A stretch of 64,000 bases of DNA from Kitasatospora xanthocidica (GCF_014656195.1 NZ_BNBY01000029.1:1-64000); one strand, 5' to 3'; counted from the stretch's first letter, positions 32,541 to 41,577 are shown. Notes: generated by a model from the letters alone, not told the origin. Made by a program: numbers and translations.

Positions 32541-32744
32541 TGGCCGGTCGGTTTCGACCGTGTGACGGCCGGACTACCGAAAGCACCGCATCCCAGCTCA
32601 GCTGTGCCGTGGCCGTCGGCACCCACCGGCGAAGGCCCTGCTCGCGGCGGGGTACGCCGGGCGCGGCGGCACGACGGATCGTCATGTCTCCGCTGCCCGG
32701 CGCGGAGAGGGCTCGCGCGCGGTCGGCGGGCGGCGTCGAAGGGC

Positions 32745-32783
32745 GGCGACAGCGGACGACGACAGCGGACGGCGACAACGGAC
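32745..32783. repeat. Three tandem copies of a 13-bp unit in an otherwise empty gap
   Basis: GGCGACAGCGGAC is repeated three times with one or two changes per copy. It lies in the 308-nt non-coding gap between the ATP-grasp gene and the double IclR gene, where nothing else is seen apart from the -10 box above. Confidence 0.7.
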
Positions 32784-32836
32784 GGCAAAGGCCGCGGGGG
32801 CTGTGCGGATGACCGGTCGGCGGCCGCGGTGTCACC

Positions 32837-34540
32837 TCATCGGATGCGGGATCCGGTGAAGCGTGAGACGACGGCCAGGTCCTCCCCGATCCGGCGGGCG
32901 GCCTCCCGCAGTGGGGGGAGGACGGTGTCGCGGATCTGGTCGGCGGTGCCACGGCTGGCGTGGAGGGCGACGTTGGCGGCGGCGATGACCCGTCCGAGGT
33001 CGTCGGTGACGGGGACGGCGAGGGAGCACAGCCCCTCCTCCAGCTCCTGGTCGACCAGCGCCCAGCCCTCCCGCGCCGCCGTGGCCAGGGCACGCGAGAG
33101 CGCCGGGACGGTCGTCCTGGTGCGCGGGGTGAACTGGCGGGGCGTCACCCGGCTGAGGTGATCGAGACGTTCCTGCTCGGGCAGTGCCGCCAGGAGCACC
33201 CGGCCCATCGAGGTGGCGTACGCGGGGAACCGGGTGCCCACGGTGATGTCGACCCGCATGATGCGGGAGGCGGCGACGCGGGCGAGGTAGCGGATGTCGT
33301 CGCCGTCGAGGACGGCGACGGACGCCGATTCGTGGACCTGTTCCACCAGGGCGGCCAGATGGGGCCTGGCGATCTGGGCGAACGTCAGCTGGGACAGCCG
33401 GGGGAAGCCGAGGTCCATGACGCGGGGGAGCAGCCGGTAGCCGTCGGGTTCGGCGGTGGCGTAGCCGAGGTGCTGGAGGGTGAGCAGGGCCCGGCGTGCC
33501 GTGGCGCGGGGGAGTGCGGTGGCGCGCGCCGTGTCGGCCAGGCTCATGGGTCCGCGCCGCGACCCGAGGGCGCGCAGGACGTCGAGTCCGCGCGCCAGTG
33601 ACTGCAGGAATCCTGAGCCCAGCTCCTCCTTCAGCGAGCTGTCGAAGGCCGCGAGGGCGTCCGCGGGCGGTGGAGGGGCCGGGGCCTGGGAGCGCAGCGT
33701 GTGTTCCATGGCGCCGACGGTGGAGCGCAGCCGGGGGAGGGCGTGCTCGGCCAATGACGGGGCGGTGTGGCGGCTCGTGTGGCTGACGACGCTGACGGCG
33801 CAGACCGTGGTGCCCGAGGGGTCGCGGACGGGCAGGGCCACGGCGACCAGCCCCGGTTCGATCAGTTGGTCGTCCAGCGACGAGCCGGTCTCGCGGGCCG
33901 CCCGCACCCGGTCCTCGAAGTCCGCCTCGACCTGCCGGCCGTCGTCGGCTCCGGTCCGCTTCGGGACGGCGGGGAAGCGGCTGTCGAGCGGATCCGTCCG
34001 GCGCCGGGTCAGCCAGCGCTCGCGCTCGGCCTCGGTCCACCGGGCGGCGAACAGGGCCCCGGGCGCGCAGCGCTCGGCCGGCAGCAGGTCGCCGATCCGG
34101 AACGAGACGGCCATCGTCCGCCGCCGCGGGGCCTGGGTGATGAACCGCACGCCGTCCTCGTCGGGTACGGCGATCGACACGGACTCGTCCAGCCGGTCGG
34201 CGAGTGCGGACGCGTGCGGCGCGAGCGCCTCGGGCAGTCCGCAGGAGGCCAGGTAGGCGTTGCCGAACTCCATCAGCCGGGGGGTGAGCAGCAGGTCGCG
34301 TCCGTCGGAGCGCAGATGGCCGAGGCGGGTGAGCGTGGTCGCGACCCGGTCGACGGTCGAGCGGGCGAGTCCGGTCTCGCGGGCGAGGTCGCCGGCGCGC
34401 TGCCGCGGACTCGGGTCGGCCGCCATGGCGCGGAGCACCGCCAGGCCGCGCTCCAGTGGCCGGACCGATTCATCCGGGGAGACCGCGTCCGGCGAAACCG
34501 CATCCGGGGAGACCGGTTCATCCGGGGAAGAGGCGGTCAT
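32837..34540 (-). CDS. pobR: Fused double IclR-family regulator, PobR-like
   Basis: The 567-residue protein contains two complete IclR units in one chain. Unit 1 has a winged helix at ~30-90 (QRAGDLARETGLARSTVDRV) and a ligand domain to ~265. Unit 2 has a winged helix at ~300-370 (MSLADTARATALPRATARRA) and a second ligand domain to the end. IclR proteins are normally ~250 residues and act as dimers, so this is a covalent dimer. The same architecture is known for PobR of Streptomyces coelicolor, which represses pobA and is released by 4-hydroxybenzoate. Here it is divergent from an operon that ends with pobA, which supports the same role. The ATG has AGGAGGG at ideal spacing. The first ~25 residues are a repetitive SPDEPV/SPDAV tail. 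Confidence 0.88.
   Translation of the reverse strand: MTASSPDEPVSPDAVSPDAVSPDESVRPLERGLAVLRAMAADPSPRQRAGDLARETGLARSTVDRVATTLTRLGHLRSDGRDLLLTPRLMEFGNAYLASCGLPEALAPHASALADRLDESVSIAVPDEDGVRFITQAPRRRTMAVSFRIGDLLPAERCAPGALFAARWTEAERERWLTRRRTDPLDSRFPAVPKRTGADDGRQVEADFEDRVRAARETGSSLDDQLIEPGLVAVALPVRDPSGTTVCAVSVVSHTSRHTAPSLAEHALPRLRSTVGAMEHTLRSQAPAPPPPADALAAFDSSLKEELGSGFLQSLARGLDVLRALGSRRGPMSLADTARATALPRATARRALLTLQHLGYATAEPDGYRLLPRVMDLGFPRLSQLTFAQIARPHLAALVEQVHESASVAVLDGDDIRYLARVAASRIMRVDITVGTRFPAYATSMGRVLLAALPEQERLDHLSRVTPRQFTPRTRTTVPALSRALATAAREGWALVDQELEEGLCSLAVPVTDDLGRVIAAANVALHASRGTADQIRDTVLPPLREAARRIGEDLAVVSRFTGSRIR
34471..34528. repeat. 15-bp tandem repeat inside the PobR-like gene
   Basis: Three in-frame 15-bp units resembling CATCCGGGGAGACCG, plus a partial fourth, encode the SPDAV/SPDEP repeats of the disordered N-terminus. 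The length is a multiple of three, so copy-number change would keep the reading frame. Confidence 0.75.
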
Positions 34541-34583
34541 CTCGGACCCTCCTGATCGGTGGCGCGGAGGTAGTGGCGGGGCA

Positions 34584-34612
34584 TTGACACGGCCGGTACG
34601 GCGGCGCACACT
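34584..34612 (+). promoter_or_regulatory. Promoter of the pca-pob operon
   Basis: TTGACA and CACACT are separated by 17 nt, a strong vegetative-type promoter. Transcription would start near 34619, giving a leader of ~70 nt before pcaI. Confidence 0.6.
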
Positions 34613-34635
34613 CTGGCCCCGCCATTATGCACGAT

Positions 34636-34652
34636 CGTTCACCAGGCGAACG
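34636..34652. promoter_or_regulatory. Candidate operator for the double IclR regulator
   Basis: An inverted repeat CGTTC-N7-GAACG lies just downstream of the predicted pca transcription start, in the gap shared with the divergent regulator gene. Its position suits repression by blocking. Confidence 0.45.
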
Positions 34653-34691
34653 CCATGGCTCGACGGAATGGCTCGACGAATGGGTCAACAC

Positions 34692-35471
34692 ATGGACAAA
34701 GTGGTTGCGACCGCCGAGGAAGCGGTCGCGGACATCGGCGACGGCTCCTCGCTGGCCGTCGGGGGGTTCGGCCTCAGCGGCGTGCCGAACGTCCTGATCC
34801 AGGCGCTGTACGGGCGCGGATCCACCGGCCTCAGCGTGGTCTCCAACAACTGCGGCGTGGACGGCGGCGGCCTCGGCCTGCTGCTGGCCGTCGGCCGGAT
34901 CAGCCGGGTCACCGGCAGCTACGTCGGCGAGAACAAGGAGTTCGCCCGCCAGTACCTCGGCGGCGAACTGGAGTTGGAGCTGGTCCCGCAAGGGACGCTG
35001 GCCGAGCGGCTGCGGGCGGGCGGCTGCGGCATCCCGGCGTTCTTCACCCCGGCGGGCGTCGGCACCCAGGTCGCCGACGGCGGGCTGCCCTGGCGCCACG
35101 GCCCGGACGGCAGCGTGGCGGTCGCCTCGCCGCCCAAGGAGATCCGCGCGTACGACGGGCGCGACCACGTCCTCGAACGCGGCATCACCACCGACTTCGC
35201 CCTGGTCCGAGCGGCCAGGGGCGACCGCCACGGGAACCTGGTCTTCAACAAGGCCGCGCGCAACTTCAACCCGCTGGCGGCGATGGCGGGCCGGATCACC
35301 GTCGCCGAGGTCGAAGAGCTCGTCGAACCGGGCGAGTTGGACCCGGACGAGGTGCACCTGCCCGGTGTGTTCGTGCAGCGCGTGGTCGCGCTGACCCCGG
35401 AACAGGCCGCCGACAAGGGCATCGAGCGGCGGACGGTCTCCGCGCCTCCGGCACGAGGGGCGGCGCGGTGA
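34692..35471 (+). CDS. pcaI: 3-oxoadipate CoA-transferase, alpha subunit
   Basis: This 259-residue subunit transfers CoA from succinyl-CoA to beta-ketoadipate together with PcaJ. It has the family N-terminus (MDKVVATAEEAVADI), a glycine-rich GGFGLSGVPN segment near 20-30, and the family motifs SNNCGV and GNLVFNKAARNFNP. The chosen ATG gives the canonical length. Two in-frame ATGs upstream (34680, 34668) would add a few residues, and no candidate has a strong ribosome site. It is the first gene of a seven-gene unit in which most neighbours overlap by 1-14 nt. No thiolase gene (pcaF) follows, so the last pathway step must be encoded elsewhere. Confidence 0.93.
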   Translation: MDKVVATAEEAVADIGDGSSLAVGGFGLSGVPNVLIQALYGRGSTGLSVVSNNCGVDGGGLGLLLAVGRISRVTGSYVGENKEFARQYLGGELELELVPQGTLAERLRAGGCGIPAFFTPAGVGTQVADGGLPWRHGPDGSVAVASPPKEIRAYDGRDHVLERGITTDFALVRAARGDRHGNLVFNKAARNFNPLAAMAGRITVAEVEELVEPGELDPDEVHLPGVFVQRVVALTPEQAADKGIERRTVSAPPARGAAR

Positions 35472-36160
35472 GCTGGACCAGGCAGGAGATGGCCGCCCGG
35501 GCCGCCCGGGAGCTGGCCGACGGCAGCTACGTCAACCTCGGCATCGGGCTGCCCACGCTGGTGCCCAACCACCTCCCCGAGGGCGTCGACGTCGTCCTCC
35601 AGTCGGAGAACGGCCTGCTCGGCGTCGGCCCGTACCCGACCGAGACCGAGGTCGACCCCGACCTGATCAACGCTGGCAAGGAGACCGTGACCGTGCTCCC
35701 GGGTGCGGCGTTCTTCGACTCCGCCCTCTCCTTCGGGATGATCCGCGGCGGCCACATCGACGCCGCGATCCTCGGCGCCATGCAGGTCTCCGCCCGCGGC
35801 GACCTGGCCAACTGGATGGTCCCCGGAAAGATGGTCAAGGGCATGGGCGGCGCGATGGACCTGGTCCACGGCGCCCGCCGGGTCATCGTGGTGATGGAGC
35901 ACACCGCCAAGGACGGCACCCCGAAGGTCGTCGCCGAGTGCTCGCTCCCGCTGACCGGCCGGCGCTGCGTCCACCGCGTCATCACCGATCTGGGCGTCCT
36001 CGACGTCACCGGCGACGGGCTGGTGCTGGTCGAGACCGCCCCCGGCGTGACCCCCGAAGAGATCGTCCGGCGCACGGCCGCGCCCGTGCGGATCGCCGTC
36101 CCCGTCGGCCGGGGCCCGGCCCCCGTCGGCCAGGGTCCCGTCCTCTCCCCGGAAAGGTGA
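35468..36160 (+). CDS. pcaJ: 3-oxoadipate CoA-transferase, beta subunit
   Basis: The 230-residue beta subunit carries the catalytic glutamate, Glu47 in SENGLLGVG, which forms the enzyme-CoA thioester. Other family motifs are NLGIGLPTLVPN near 23-34 and GGHIDAAILGAMQ. The GTG start overlaps the pcaI stop as GTGA. Together with PcaI it makes beta-ketoadipyl-CoA from protocatechuate-derived beta-ketoadipate. The last ~15 residues are a Gly/Pro-rich tail. Confidence 0.95.
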   Translation: MSWTRQEMAARAARELADGSYVNLGIGLPTLVPNHLPEGVDVVLQSENGLLGVGPYPTETEVDPDLINAGKETVTVLPGAAFFDSALSFGMIRGGHIDAAILGAMQVSARGDLANWMVPGKMVKGMGGAMDLVHGARRVIVVMEHTAKDGTPKVVAECSLPLTGRRCVHRVITDLGVLDVTGDGLVLVETAPGVTPEEIVRRTAAPVRIAVPVGRGPAPVGQGPVLSPER

Positions 36161-36169
36161 CCGACCGCC

Positions 36170-36922
36170 ATGCCGCCCACCCAGCAGTCCATCTCCGAGG
36201 AGATCGCCCGGGAGCACGAGGCGTACGCCCGCGCCGGCTCCGTCCGGCACCACCCCGACCGGGGCTACGCCCCCTACCGCAGCAGCCTGCTCCGCCACCC
36301 GCGGCAGCCACTGGTCGCCGTCCGGGACCCGGAGGCCGTCGAACTCTCCGGCCCCGCCTTCGGCGTCACCGACGTCACCGAACTCGACGGCGACCTGACC
36401 CGCCGGCACACCGGCGAACCGCTCGGCGAACGGATCGTCGTCACCGGCCGGGTGCTCGACCGGGCCGGCCGCCCGGTCCGCGGCCAGCTGGTGGAGATCT
36501 GGCAGGCCAACGCCTCCGGCCGGTACGCCCACCAGCGCGATCAGCACCCGGCGCCGCTCGACCCCAACTTCACCGGCGCGGGCCGCCAACTGACGGACGA
36601 CCAGGGCACCTACCGCTTCACCACCGTCAAGCCCGGCGCCTACCCCTGGCGCAACCACACCAACGCCTGGCGGCCCGCCCACATCCACTTCTCGCTGTTC
36701 GGCACGGCCTTCACCCAGCGCCTGGTCACCCAGATGTACTTCCCCGGCGACCCGCTCCTCCCCTACGACCCCATCCTGCAGTCCGTCACCGACGACGCCG
36801 CCCGGGCCCGCCTGGTCGCCACCTACGACCACGACCTGTCCGTCCCCGAACAGTCCCTCGGCTACCGCTGGGACATCGTCCTCGACGGCCCGGCCGCCAC
36901 CTGGATCGAGGAAGGCCGCTGA
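36170..36922 (+). CDS. pcaH: Protocatechuate 3,4-dioxygenase, beta subunit
   Basis: A 250-residue subunit of the intradiol ring-cleaving non-heme Fe(III) enzyme that converts protocatechuate to 3-carboxy-cis,cis-muconate. All four iron ligands are visible: Tyr119 (GRYAHQRD), Tyr158 (PGAYPW), His171 and His173 (RPAHIHFS). Residues in the first 60 positions match the PcaH-specific N-terminal extension (RDRGYAPYRSS-like: RGYAPYRSSLLRHP). It begins 9 nt after pcaJ with AAAGGTGA upstream. Its stop overlaps the pcaG start (TGATG), consistent with the alpha-beta complex. Confidence 0.96.
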   Translation: MPPTQQSISEEIAREHEAYARAGSVRHHPDRGYAPYRSSLLRHPRQPLVAVRDPEAVELSGPAFGVTDVTELDGDLTRRHTGEPLGERIVVTGRVLDRAGRPVRGQLVEIWQANASGRYAHQRDQHPAPLDPNFTGAGRQLTDDQGTYRFTTVKPGAYPWRNHTNAWRPAHIHFSLFGTAFTQRLVTQMYFPGDPLLPYDPILQSVTDDAARARLVATYDHDLSVPEQSLGYRWDIVLDGPAATWIEEGR

Positions 36923-37476
36923 TGCTCCCCACCCCTTCGCAGACCGTCGGCCCGTTCTACGGCTACGCCCTGCCCTTCCCCGGCGGAGGCGAGATCGCCC
37001 CGGCCGGCCACCGCGACACCGTCGCCGTCCACGGCCGCGTCCTGGACGGTGCCGGCGAAGCGATCCCCGACGCGCTGCTGGAGGTCTGGCAGCCCGCCCC
37101 GGACGGCTCGCGCACCGGCGCCCCGGGCTCGCTGCGCCGGGACCCGGTCACCGGCGGATTCGCGGGCCGTGACGGCGTCACCTTCACCGGCTTCGGCCGG
37201 GTGGCCACCGATGCCGACGGCCACTACAGCCTGCGCACCCTCGCCCCGGGCGGTGTGCCGTACCTGTCGGTCTGCCTCTTCGCCCGCGGACTGCTCCACC
37301 ACCTGTTCACCCGGATCTACCTGCCCGGCGCGGACCTCGCGGCCGACCCGCTGCTCGCCTCGCTGGAGCCGGGCCGCCGTGGCACCCTGCTCGCGGCCGA
37401 GGAGGCCCCGGGCACCTACCGCTTCGACCTGCGACTGCAGGGGCCCGAGGAGACGGTCTTCCTTGACTTCAACTGA
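36922..37476 (+). CDS. pcaG: Protocatechuate 3,4-dioxygenase, alpha subunit
   Basis: The 184-residue alpha subunit has the typical start PTPSQTVGPFYGYAL and the beta-sandwich fold of intradiol dioxygenases. It lacks the four iron ligands, as expected for PcaG, which shapes the active site formed with PcaH. The ATG overlaps the pcaH stop. Confidence 0.95.
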   Translation: MLPTPSQTVGPFYGYALPFPGGGEIAPAGHRDTVAVHGRVLDGAGEAIPDALLEVWQPAPDGSRTGAPGSLRRDPVTGGFAGRDGVTFTGFGRVATDADGHYSLRTLAPGGVPYLSVCLFARGLLHHLFTRIYLPGADLAADPLLASLEPGRRGTLLAAEEAPGTYRFDLRLQGPEETVFLDFN

Positions 37477-38851
37477 TCGGACTCCGGTGGCCGACGTCGG
37501 CCTGCTCTCCCCGGTCCGGGCGGGATCCGCCGTCGAGACGGCCACCGGCGACGTCGCCTTCCTCCAGGCCATGCTCGACGCCGAGGCCGCCCTCACCCGG
37601 GCCCAGGCCCGCCTCGGGCACGCTCCGGCCTCGGCCGCCGCCGCCGTCGACGCGGCAGCCCGCGCCGAGCGGTTCGATGTGCGCGACCTCGCGCTGCGCG
37701 CCCGGGCCGGCGGCAACCCCGTCATCCCGCTGGTCGCCGATCTGACCGCCGCCGTGCCCGACGACGCCGCACCCTTCGTGCACCGGGGCGCGACCAGCCA
37801 GGACATCCTGGACACCGCCGCCATGCTGGTCGCCGCCCGCAGCAGGCCGCCGATCCTCGCGGACCTGCACCGGACCGCCGAGGCCCTCGCACTCCTGGCG
37901 GCCGGGCACCGCGACACCCCGATGCCCGGCCGTACCCTGACCCAGCACGCCGTCCCGACCACCTTCGGCCTCAAGGCGGCAGGCTGGCGCAGCCTCGTCC
38001 TGGACGCCGCCGACCGGCTGTCCGCCGTCCGCCTGCCCGCCCAACTCGGCGGCGCCGCAGGGACCCTGGCCGCCTTCGAGACCCTGGCGCGGGCACCTGG
38101 CAGCGGCCCCGGGCTGGTCGAGGCCTACGCCCGGGACCTGGGCCTGGACGCACCCGTCCTGCCCTGGCACACCCTGCGCACCCCGGTCGCCGACCTGGCC
38201 GCCGCGCTCGCCTTCACCGCCGTGGCCCTCGGCAAGGCGGCGGCCGACGTGCTCGTGCTCTCCCGTACCGAGATCGGCGAGGTCGCGGAGGGCAGCGGCG
38301 GCGGCTCCTCGGCCATGCCCCACAAGGCGAACCCGGTCCGCGCCACCCTGATCGCCGCCGCCGCCCGGCAGGCACCCGCCCTCGCCGCCGTCCTGCTCGG
38401 CTCGCTAGCCGCCGAGGACGAACGCGCCGCCGGCGCCTGGCACGCCGAATGGCAGACCCTGCGGGAACTGCTCCGCCTCACCGGCGGGGCCGCCCGCGCC
38501 GCGAGCGAACTCGCCGACGGCCTCCAGGTGTTCGCGCACCGGATGCGCGACAACCTCGACCTCACCCGGGGCCTGGTGGTCAGCGAGCGCCTCACCGCCG
38601 AACTCGGCGAACCGCTCGGCCGTCGGGCGGCCGGGGAACTGCTCACCGCAGCCGCCCGCCGAGCCGTCGCCGAGGACCTCGACCTTCAGGACGTCCTGGC
38701 GGACGAGCCCGACCTGAAGGACCGGATCGGCACCGAGCGGCTGCGCCAACTCACCGACCCGGCCGGGTACCTGGGATCGGCCGCCGCGCTGGTCGACCGT
38801 GCCCTGCGGCGCACCCCGCCACCGTCCCCGCAGCGGAGGAACCTCCCGTGA
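37463..38851 (+). CDS. pcaB: 3-carboxy-cis,cis-muconate cycloisomerase
   Basis: A 462-residue member of the fumarase/aspartase superfamily with the signature GSSAMPHKANPVRA near residue 284 and the upstream HRGATSQDILDTA segment. It lactonises the PcaHG product to 4-carboxymuconolactone. The start is taken as TTG because GAGGAG lies 10 nt upstream and the protein then begins TSTDRTP; a GTG eight codons later has no good ribosome site. The TTG start overlaps pcaG by 14 nt. The C-terminus overlaps pcaL by 4 nt. Confidence 0.93.
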   Translation: MTSTDRTPVADVGLLSPVRAGSAVETATGDVAFLQAMLDAEAALTRAQARLGHAPASAAAAVDAAARAERFDVRDLALRARAGGNPVIPLVADLTAAVPDDAAPFVHRGATSQDILDTAAMLVAARSRPPILADLHRTAEALALLAAGHRDTPMPGRTLTQHAVPTTFGLKAAGWRSLVLDAADRLSAVRLPAQLGGAAGTLAAFETLARAPGSGPGLVEAYARDLGLDAPVLPWHTLRTPVADLAAALAFTAVALGKAAADVLVLSRTEIGEVAEGSGGGSSAMPHKANPVRATLIAAAARQAPALAAVLLGSLAAEDERAAGAWHAEWQTLRELLRLTGGAARAASELADGLQVFAHRMRDNLDLTRGLVVSERLTAELGEPLGRRAAGELLTAAARRAVAEDLDLQDVLADEPDLKDRIGTERLRQLTDPAGYLGSAAALVDRALRRTPPPSPQRRNLP

Positions 38852-40005
38852 CGCTCCACTTCACCACCGAAGGACCGCCGGACGCCCCGGCGTTGATCCT
38901 CGGCCCCTCGCTCGGCACCTCGCTCGCCGTCTGGGACGCACAGGCCCCGGCCCTCGCCCGGCACCACCGGGTGGTCCGCTGGGACCTGCCCGGCCACGGC
39001 CGCTCCCCGGCCGGGCTCCTCTCCGAGGGCGCCACCGTCGCCGACCTCGCCGATCTGGTGCTGGCCGTCGCCGACCGGCTCGGTCTGGCCCGCTTCGCCT
39101 ATGCGGGCATCTCCCTCGGCGGCGCCGTCGGCACCCACCTCGCCGTCCACCACCCCGAGCGGATCTCCTCGCTCGCCCTGGTCTGCTCCTCGGCCCGCTT
39201 CGGTGAACCCGAAGCCTGGCGCGAGCGCGCCGCACTCGTCCGGCGAGCGGGCACGGCACCGCTGGCCGAGACCGCACCCGCACGCTGGTTCACCCCCACC
39301 TTCGTCGGGACCCCCGGGGCCGACGCCCTGGCCGTCGGCCTGGTCGCCGACCAGCGCGCCGCCGACCCGGCCGGCTACGCGGCCTGCTGCGACGCCCTGG
39401 CCTCCTACGACCTGCGCGCCGAACTGCACCGCATCACGGCCCCCACCCTCGTCCTCGCCGGCCGGGACGACCTCGCCACCCCGCCCGCCCACGCCCGCCA
39501 ACTCGCCGACGGCATCCCCCGATCCGCGCTGGTCGAGCTCCCCGGCGCCGCCCACCTCGCGCCGGTCGAACGGCCCCAGGCCGTCCTCGACGCCCTGCGG
39601 AGCCACTTCACCCCCGGGCCCCAGGACGACGAGAGCCGCCGCGCCGCCGGCATGACCGTCCGCCGCGCCGTCCTCGGCGACGCCCACGTCGACCGGGCCG
39701 TCGCCGGCACCACCGAATTCACCGCCGGCTTCCAGGACTTCATCACCCGCTACGCCTGGGGCGAGATCTGGACCCGCCCCGGCCTGGACCGCCGCACCCG
39801 CAGCTGCATCACCCTCACCGCCCTGGTCGCGGGCGGCCACCACGAGGAACTCGCGATGCACGTCCGCGCCGCTCTCACCAACGGCCTCACCCCCGAGGAG
39901 ATCGGCGAGGTACTGCTCCAGACCGCCGTCTACTGCGGCGTCCCCGCCGCCAACGCGGGCTTCGCCACGGCTAATCGCGTCTTGAACACGGAGGACGACC
40001 ACTGA
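38848..40005 (+). CDS. pcaL: Fused 3-oxoadipate enol-lactonase / 4-carboxymuconolactone decarboxylase
   Basis: This 385-residue protein joins two enzymes. Residues 1-~255 are an alpha/beta hydrolase (PcaD) with nucleophile elbow GISLGG near Ser87, acid in LAGRDDLATPP and histidine in PGAAHLAPVE. Residues ~265-385 are a carboxymuconolactone decarboxylase (PcaC) with ITLTALVAGGHHEELAMH. This PcaD-PcaC fusion is known from Rhodococcus and Streptomyces. It decarboxylates the lactone and hydrolyses the enol-lactone to beta-ketoadipate. The GTG start overlaps pcaB as GTGA and has GGAGGAA upstream. Confidence 0.95.
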   Translation: MTLHFTTEGPPDAPALILGPSLGTSLAVWDAQAPALARHHRVVRWDLPGHGRSPAGLLSEGATVADLADLVLAVADRLGLARFAYAGISLGGAVGTHLAVHHPERISSLALVCSSARFGEPEAWRERAALVRRAGTAPLAETAPARWFTPTFVGTPGADALAVGLVADQRAADPAGYAACCDALASYDLRAELHRITAPTLVLAGRDDLATPPAHARQLADGIPRSALVELPGAAHLAPVERPQAVLDALRSHFTPGPQDDESRRAAGMTVRRAVLGDAHVDRAVAGTTEFTAGFQDFITRYAWGEIWTRPGLDRRTRSCITLTALVAGGHHEELAMHVRAALTNGLTPEEIGEVLLQTAVYCGVPAANAGFATANRVLNTEDDH

Positions 40006-41189
40006 TGGACACGACCGTCGGCATCATCGGCGCCGGCCCCGCCGGCCTGCTGCTCGCCCGTCTGCTGCACCGGGCCGGCATCGACAGCGTCGTCCTGGAG
40101 GCCAGGGACCGCTCCTACCTCGAACACCGCCAGCGGGCCGGCATCCTGGAGCAGACCACCGTGGACACGCTGCGGGCGGTCGGCGCGGGGGAGCGGATGG
40201 ACCGCGAAGGTCTGATCCACGACGGCATCGAACTCCGCTTCGACGGTCGCGCCCACCGCGTCGACCTCCCCGAGCTGACCGGCGGGCGGAGCGTCATGGT
40301 GTACGCCCAGACCGAGGTGGTCAAGGACCTGATCGCCCTCCAGCTCGCCGAGGGCGGCCCGCTGCTCTTCGAGGCCCGGGTCCACTCCGTCGAGCAGGCG
40401 AACGGCGGCCGCCCGACCGTCCGCTACACCCACGAGGGCGGCGAGCAGACCCTCACCTGCGACTACGTCGTCGGGTGCGACGGCTTCCACGGCGTGACCG
40501 GGAACGCCATCCCGGCGGCCGCCCGGCGGACCTACGAGCGCACCTACCCGTACTCCTGGCTCGGCATCCTCGCCGAGGCGCCCCCGGTCTACGACGAGCT
40601 GATCTACGCCCACTCCCAGCGCGGCTTCGCCCTCGCCTCCATGCGGTCGCCCTCCGTCAGCCGCCTCTACCTCCAGGTGCCCAACGGCACCGACGCCGCC
40701 GACTGGTCCGACGAGCGGATCTGGGACGAGCTCGATGCCCGTCTCGCCACCCGCCAGGAGCCGGGCTGGAAGCTGGCGCGCGGCCCGATCACCGCCAAGT
40801 CGGTGCTGCCGATGCGCAGCCACGTCACCGAACCGATGCGCCATGAACGGGTGTTCCTGGCCGGTGACGCGGCCCACATCGTCCCCCCGACCGGTGCCAA
40901 GGGCCTCAACCTCGCCGCCACCGACGTCATCGTCCTCGCCCGGGCGTTCACGGAGCTGTACCGGACCGGGTCCACCGCACTGCTCGACGCCTACTCCGAG
41001 ACCTGCCTCGAACGCGTCTGGCGGGCCGAGCACTTCTCGTACTTCATGACCACCGCCTTGCACGCCGACCCGGAGCAGTCCGCCTTCGACACCCGCTTGC
41101 AGCTCTCCCAGCTGGCGCGCATCGCCGCCTCCCCGCACGCGGCGGCGGAGTTGGCAGCCAACTACGTCGGCTCTCCGATCCGGGACTGA
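40005..41189 (+). CDS. pobA: 4-hydroxybenzoate 3-monooxygenase
   Basis: A 394-residue flavoprotein hydroxylase with the FAD-binding GAGPAG at 9-14, the DG motif in VVGCDGFHG near 160, and the GD motif in FLAGDAAHIVPPTGAKGLN near 284. Length and motifs match the PobA family. It converts 4-hydroxybenzoate to protocatechuate, the substrate of the enzymes encoded just upstream. Its start overlaps the pcaL stop (TGATG), so it is translationally coupled to the pca genes. In several Streptomyces pobA lies apart from pca, so this placement is notable. Confidence 0.96.
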   Translation: MDTTVGIIGAGPAGLLLARLLHRAGIDSVVLEARDRSYLEHRQRAGILEQTTVDTLRAVGAGERMDREGLIHDGIELRFDGRAHRVDLPELTGGRSVMVYAQTEVVKDLIALQLAEGGPLLFEARVHSVEQANGGRPTVRYTHEGGEQTLTCDYVVGCDGFHGVTGNAIPAAARRTYERTYPYSWLGILAEAPPVYDELIYAHSQRGFALASMRSPSVSRLYLQVPNGTDAADWSDERIWDELDARLATRQEPGWKLARGPITAKSVLPMRSHVTEPMRHERVFLAGDAAHIVPPTGAKGLNLAATDVIVLARAFTELYRTGSTALLDAYSETCLERVWRAEHFSYFMTTALHADPEQSAFDTRLQLSQLARIAASPHAAAELAANYVGSPIRD

Positions 41190-41343
41190 CCCGGCTGTGC
41201 CGCGAAAGACTGCGTGAGCAGGCCCAGCTGCTGCGGCGCCGCCGTCGGCCGGTGCCGGAACGGGTGACCGCGAACGCAGTGCGCAGCCGCCCCCGATGCC
41301 ACGCAAGGACCGTACCCAGGCGCCCTGCCCCTGAGTCGTCCCA

Positions 41344-41386
41344 CGGGGCCTGTCCGGCGGAGTCGTTCTGCACCGGGCAGGCCCCG
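41344..41386 (+). terminator. Hairpin terminator of the pca-pob operon
   Basis: A 14-bp stem (CGGGGCCTGTCCGG with CCGGGCAGGCCCCG, one mismatch) with a 15-nt loop lies ~155 nt after pobA. Apart from this hairpin, the promoter and the operator described next, the 569-nt gap before the glucanase gene holds no supported gene. Confidence 0.55.
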
Positions 41387-41542
41387 AATGCTGTCGGCCC
41401 GTCAGCAGCCGCCGGTGCGGCCGCCCCAGGACCGGGTCCGGTTCGGTGCCCCAGCTCGCGCCGGACTACGGCGCGTGCGGCGGACCCGGCGGAGAAGCCA
41501 CTGCACGTCCTCACTGTCAGGCCAGTGCTCCGTGCATACGTG

Positions 41543-41571
41543 TTGACACCCCGGTCCGGGCGCTCCAGACT
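41543..41571 (+). promoter_or_regulatory. Promoter of the GH44 glucanase gene
   Basis: TTGACA and CAGACT are separated by 17 nt. The predicted start of transcription near 41578 coincides with the first base of the CebR-type palindrome. Confidence 0.6.
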
Positions 41572-41577
41572 CCTGAA

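Noticed and set aside
34260..34691. Upstream extension of the pcaI frame
   Set aside because: It runs under the divergent double IclR gene, crosses the promoter and has no homology to CoA-transferases.
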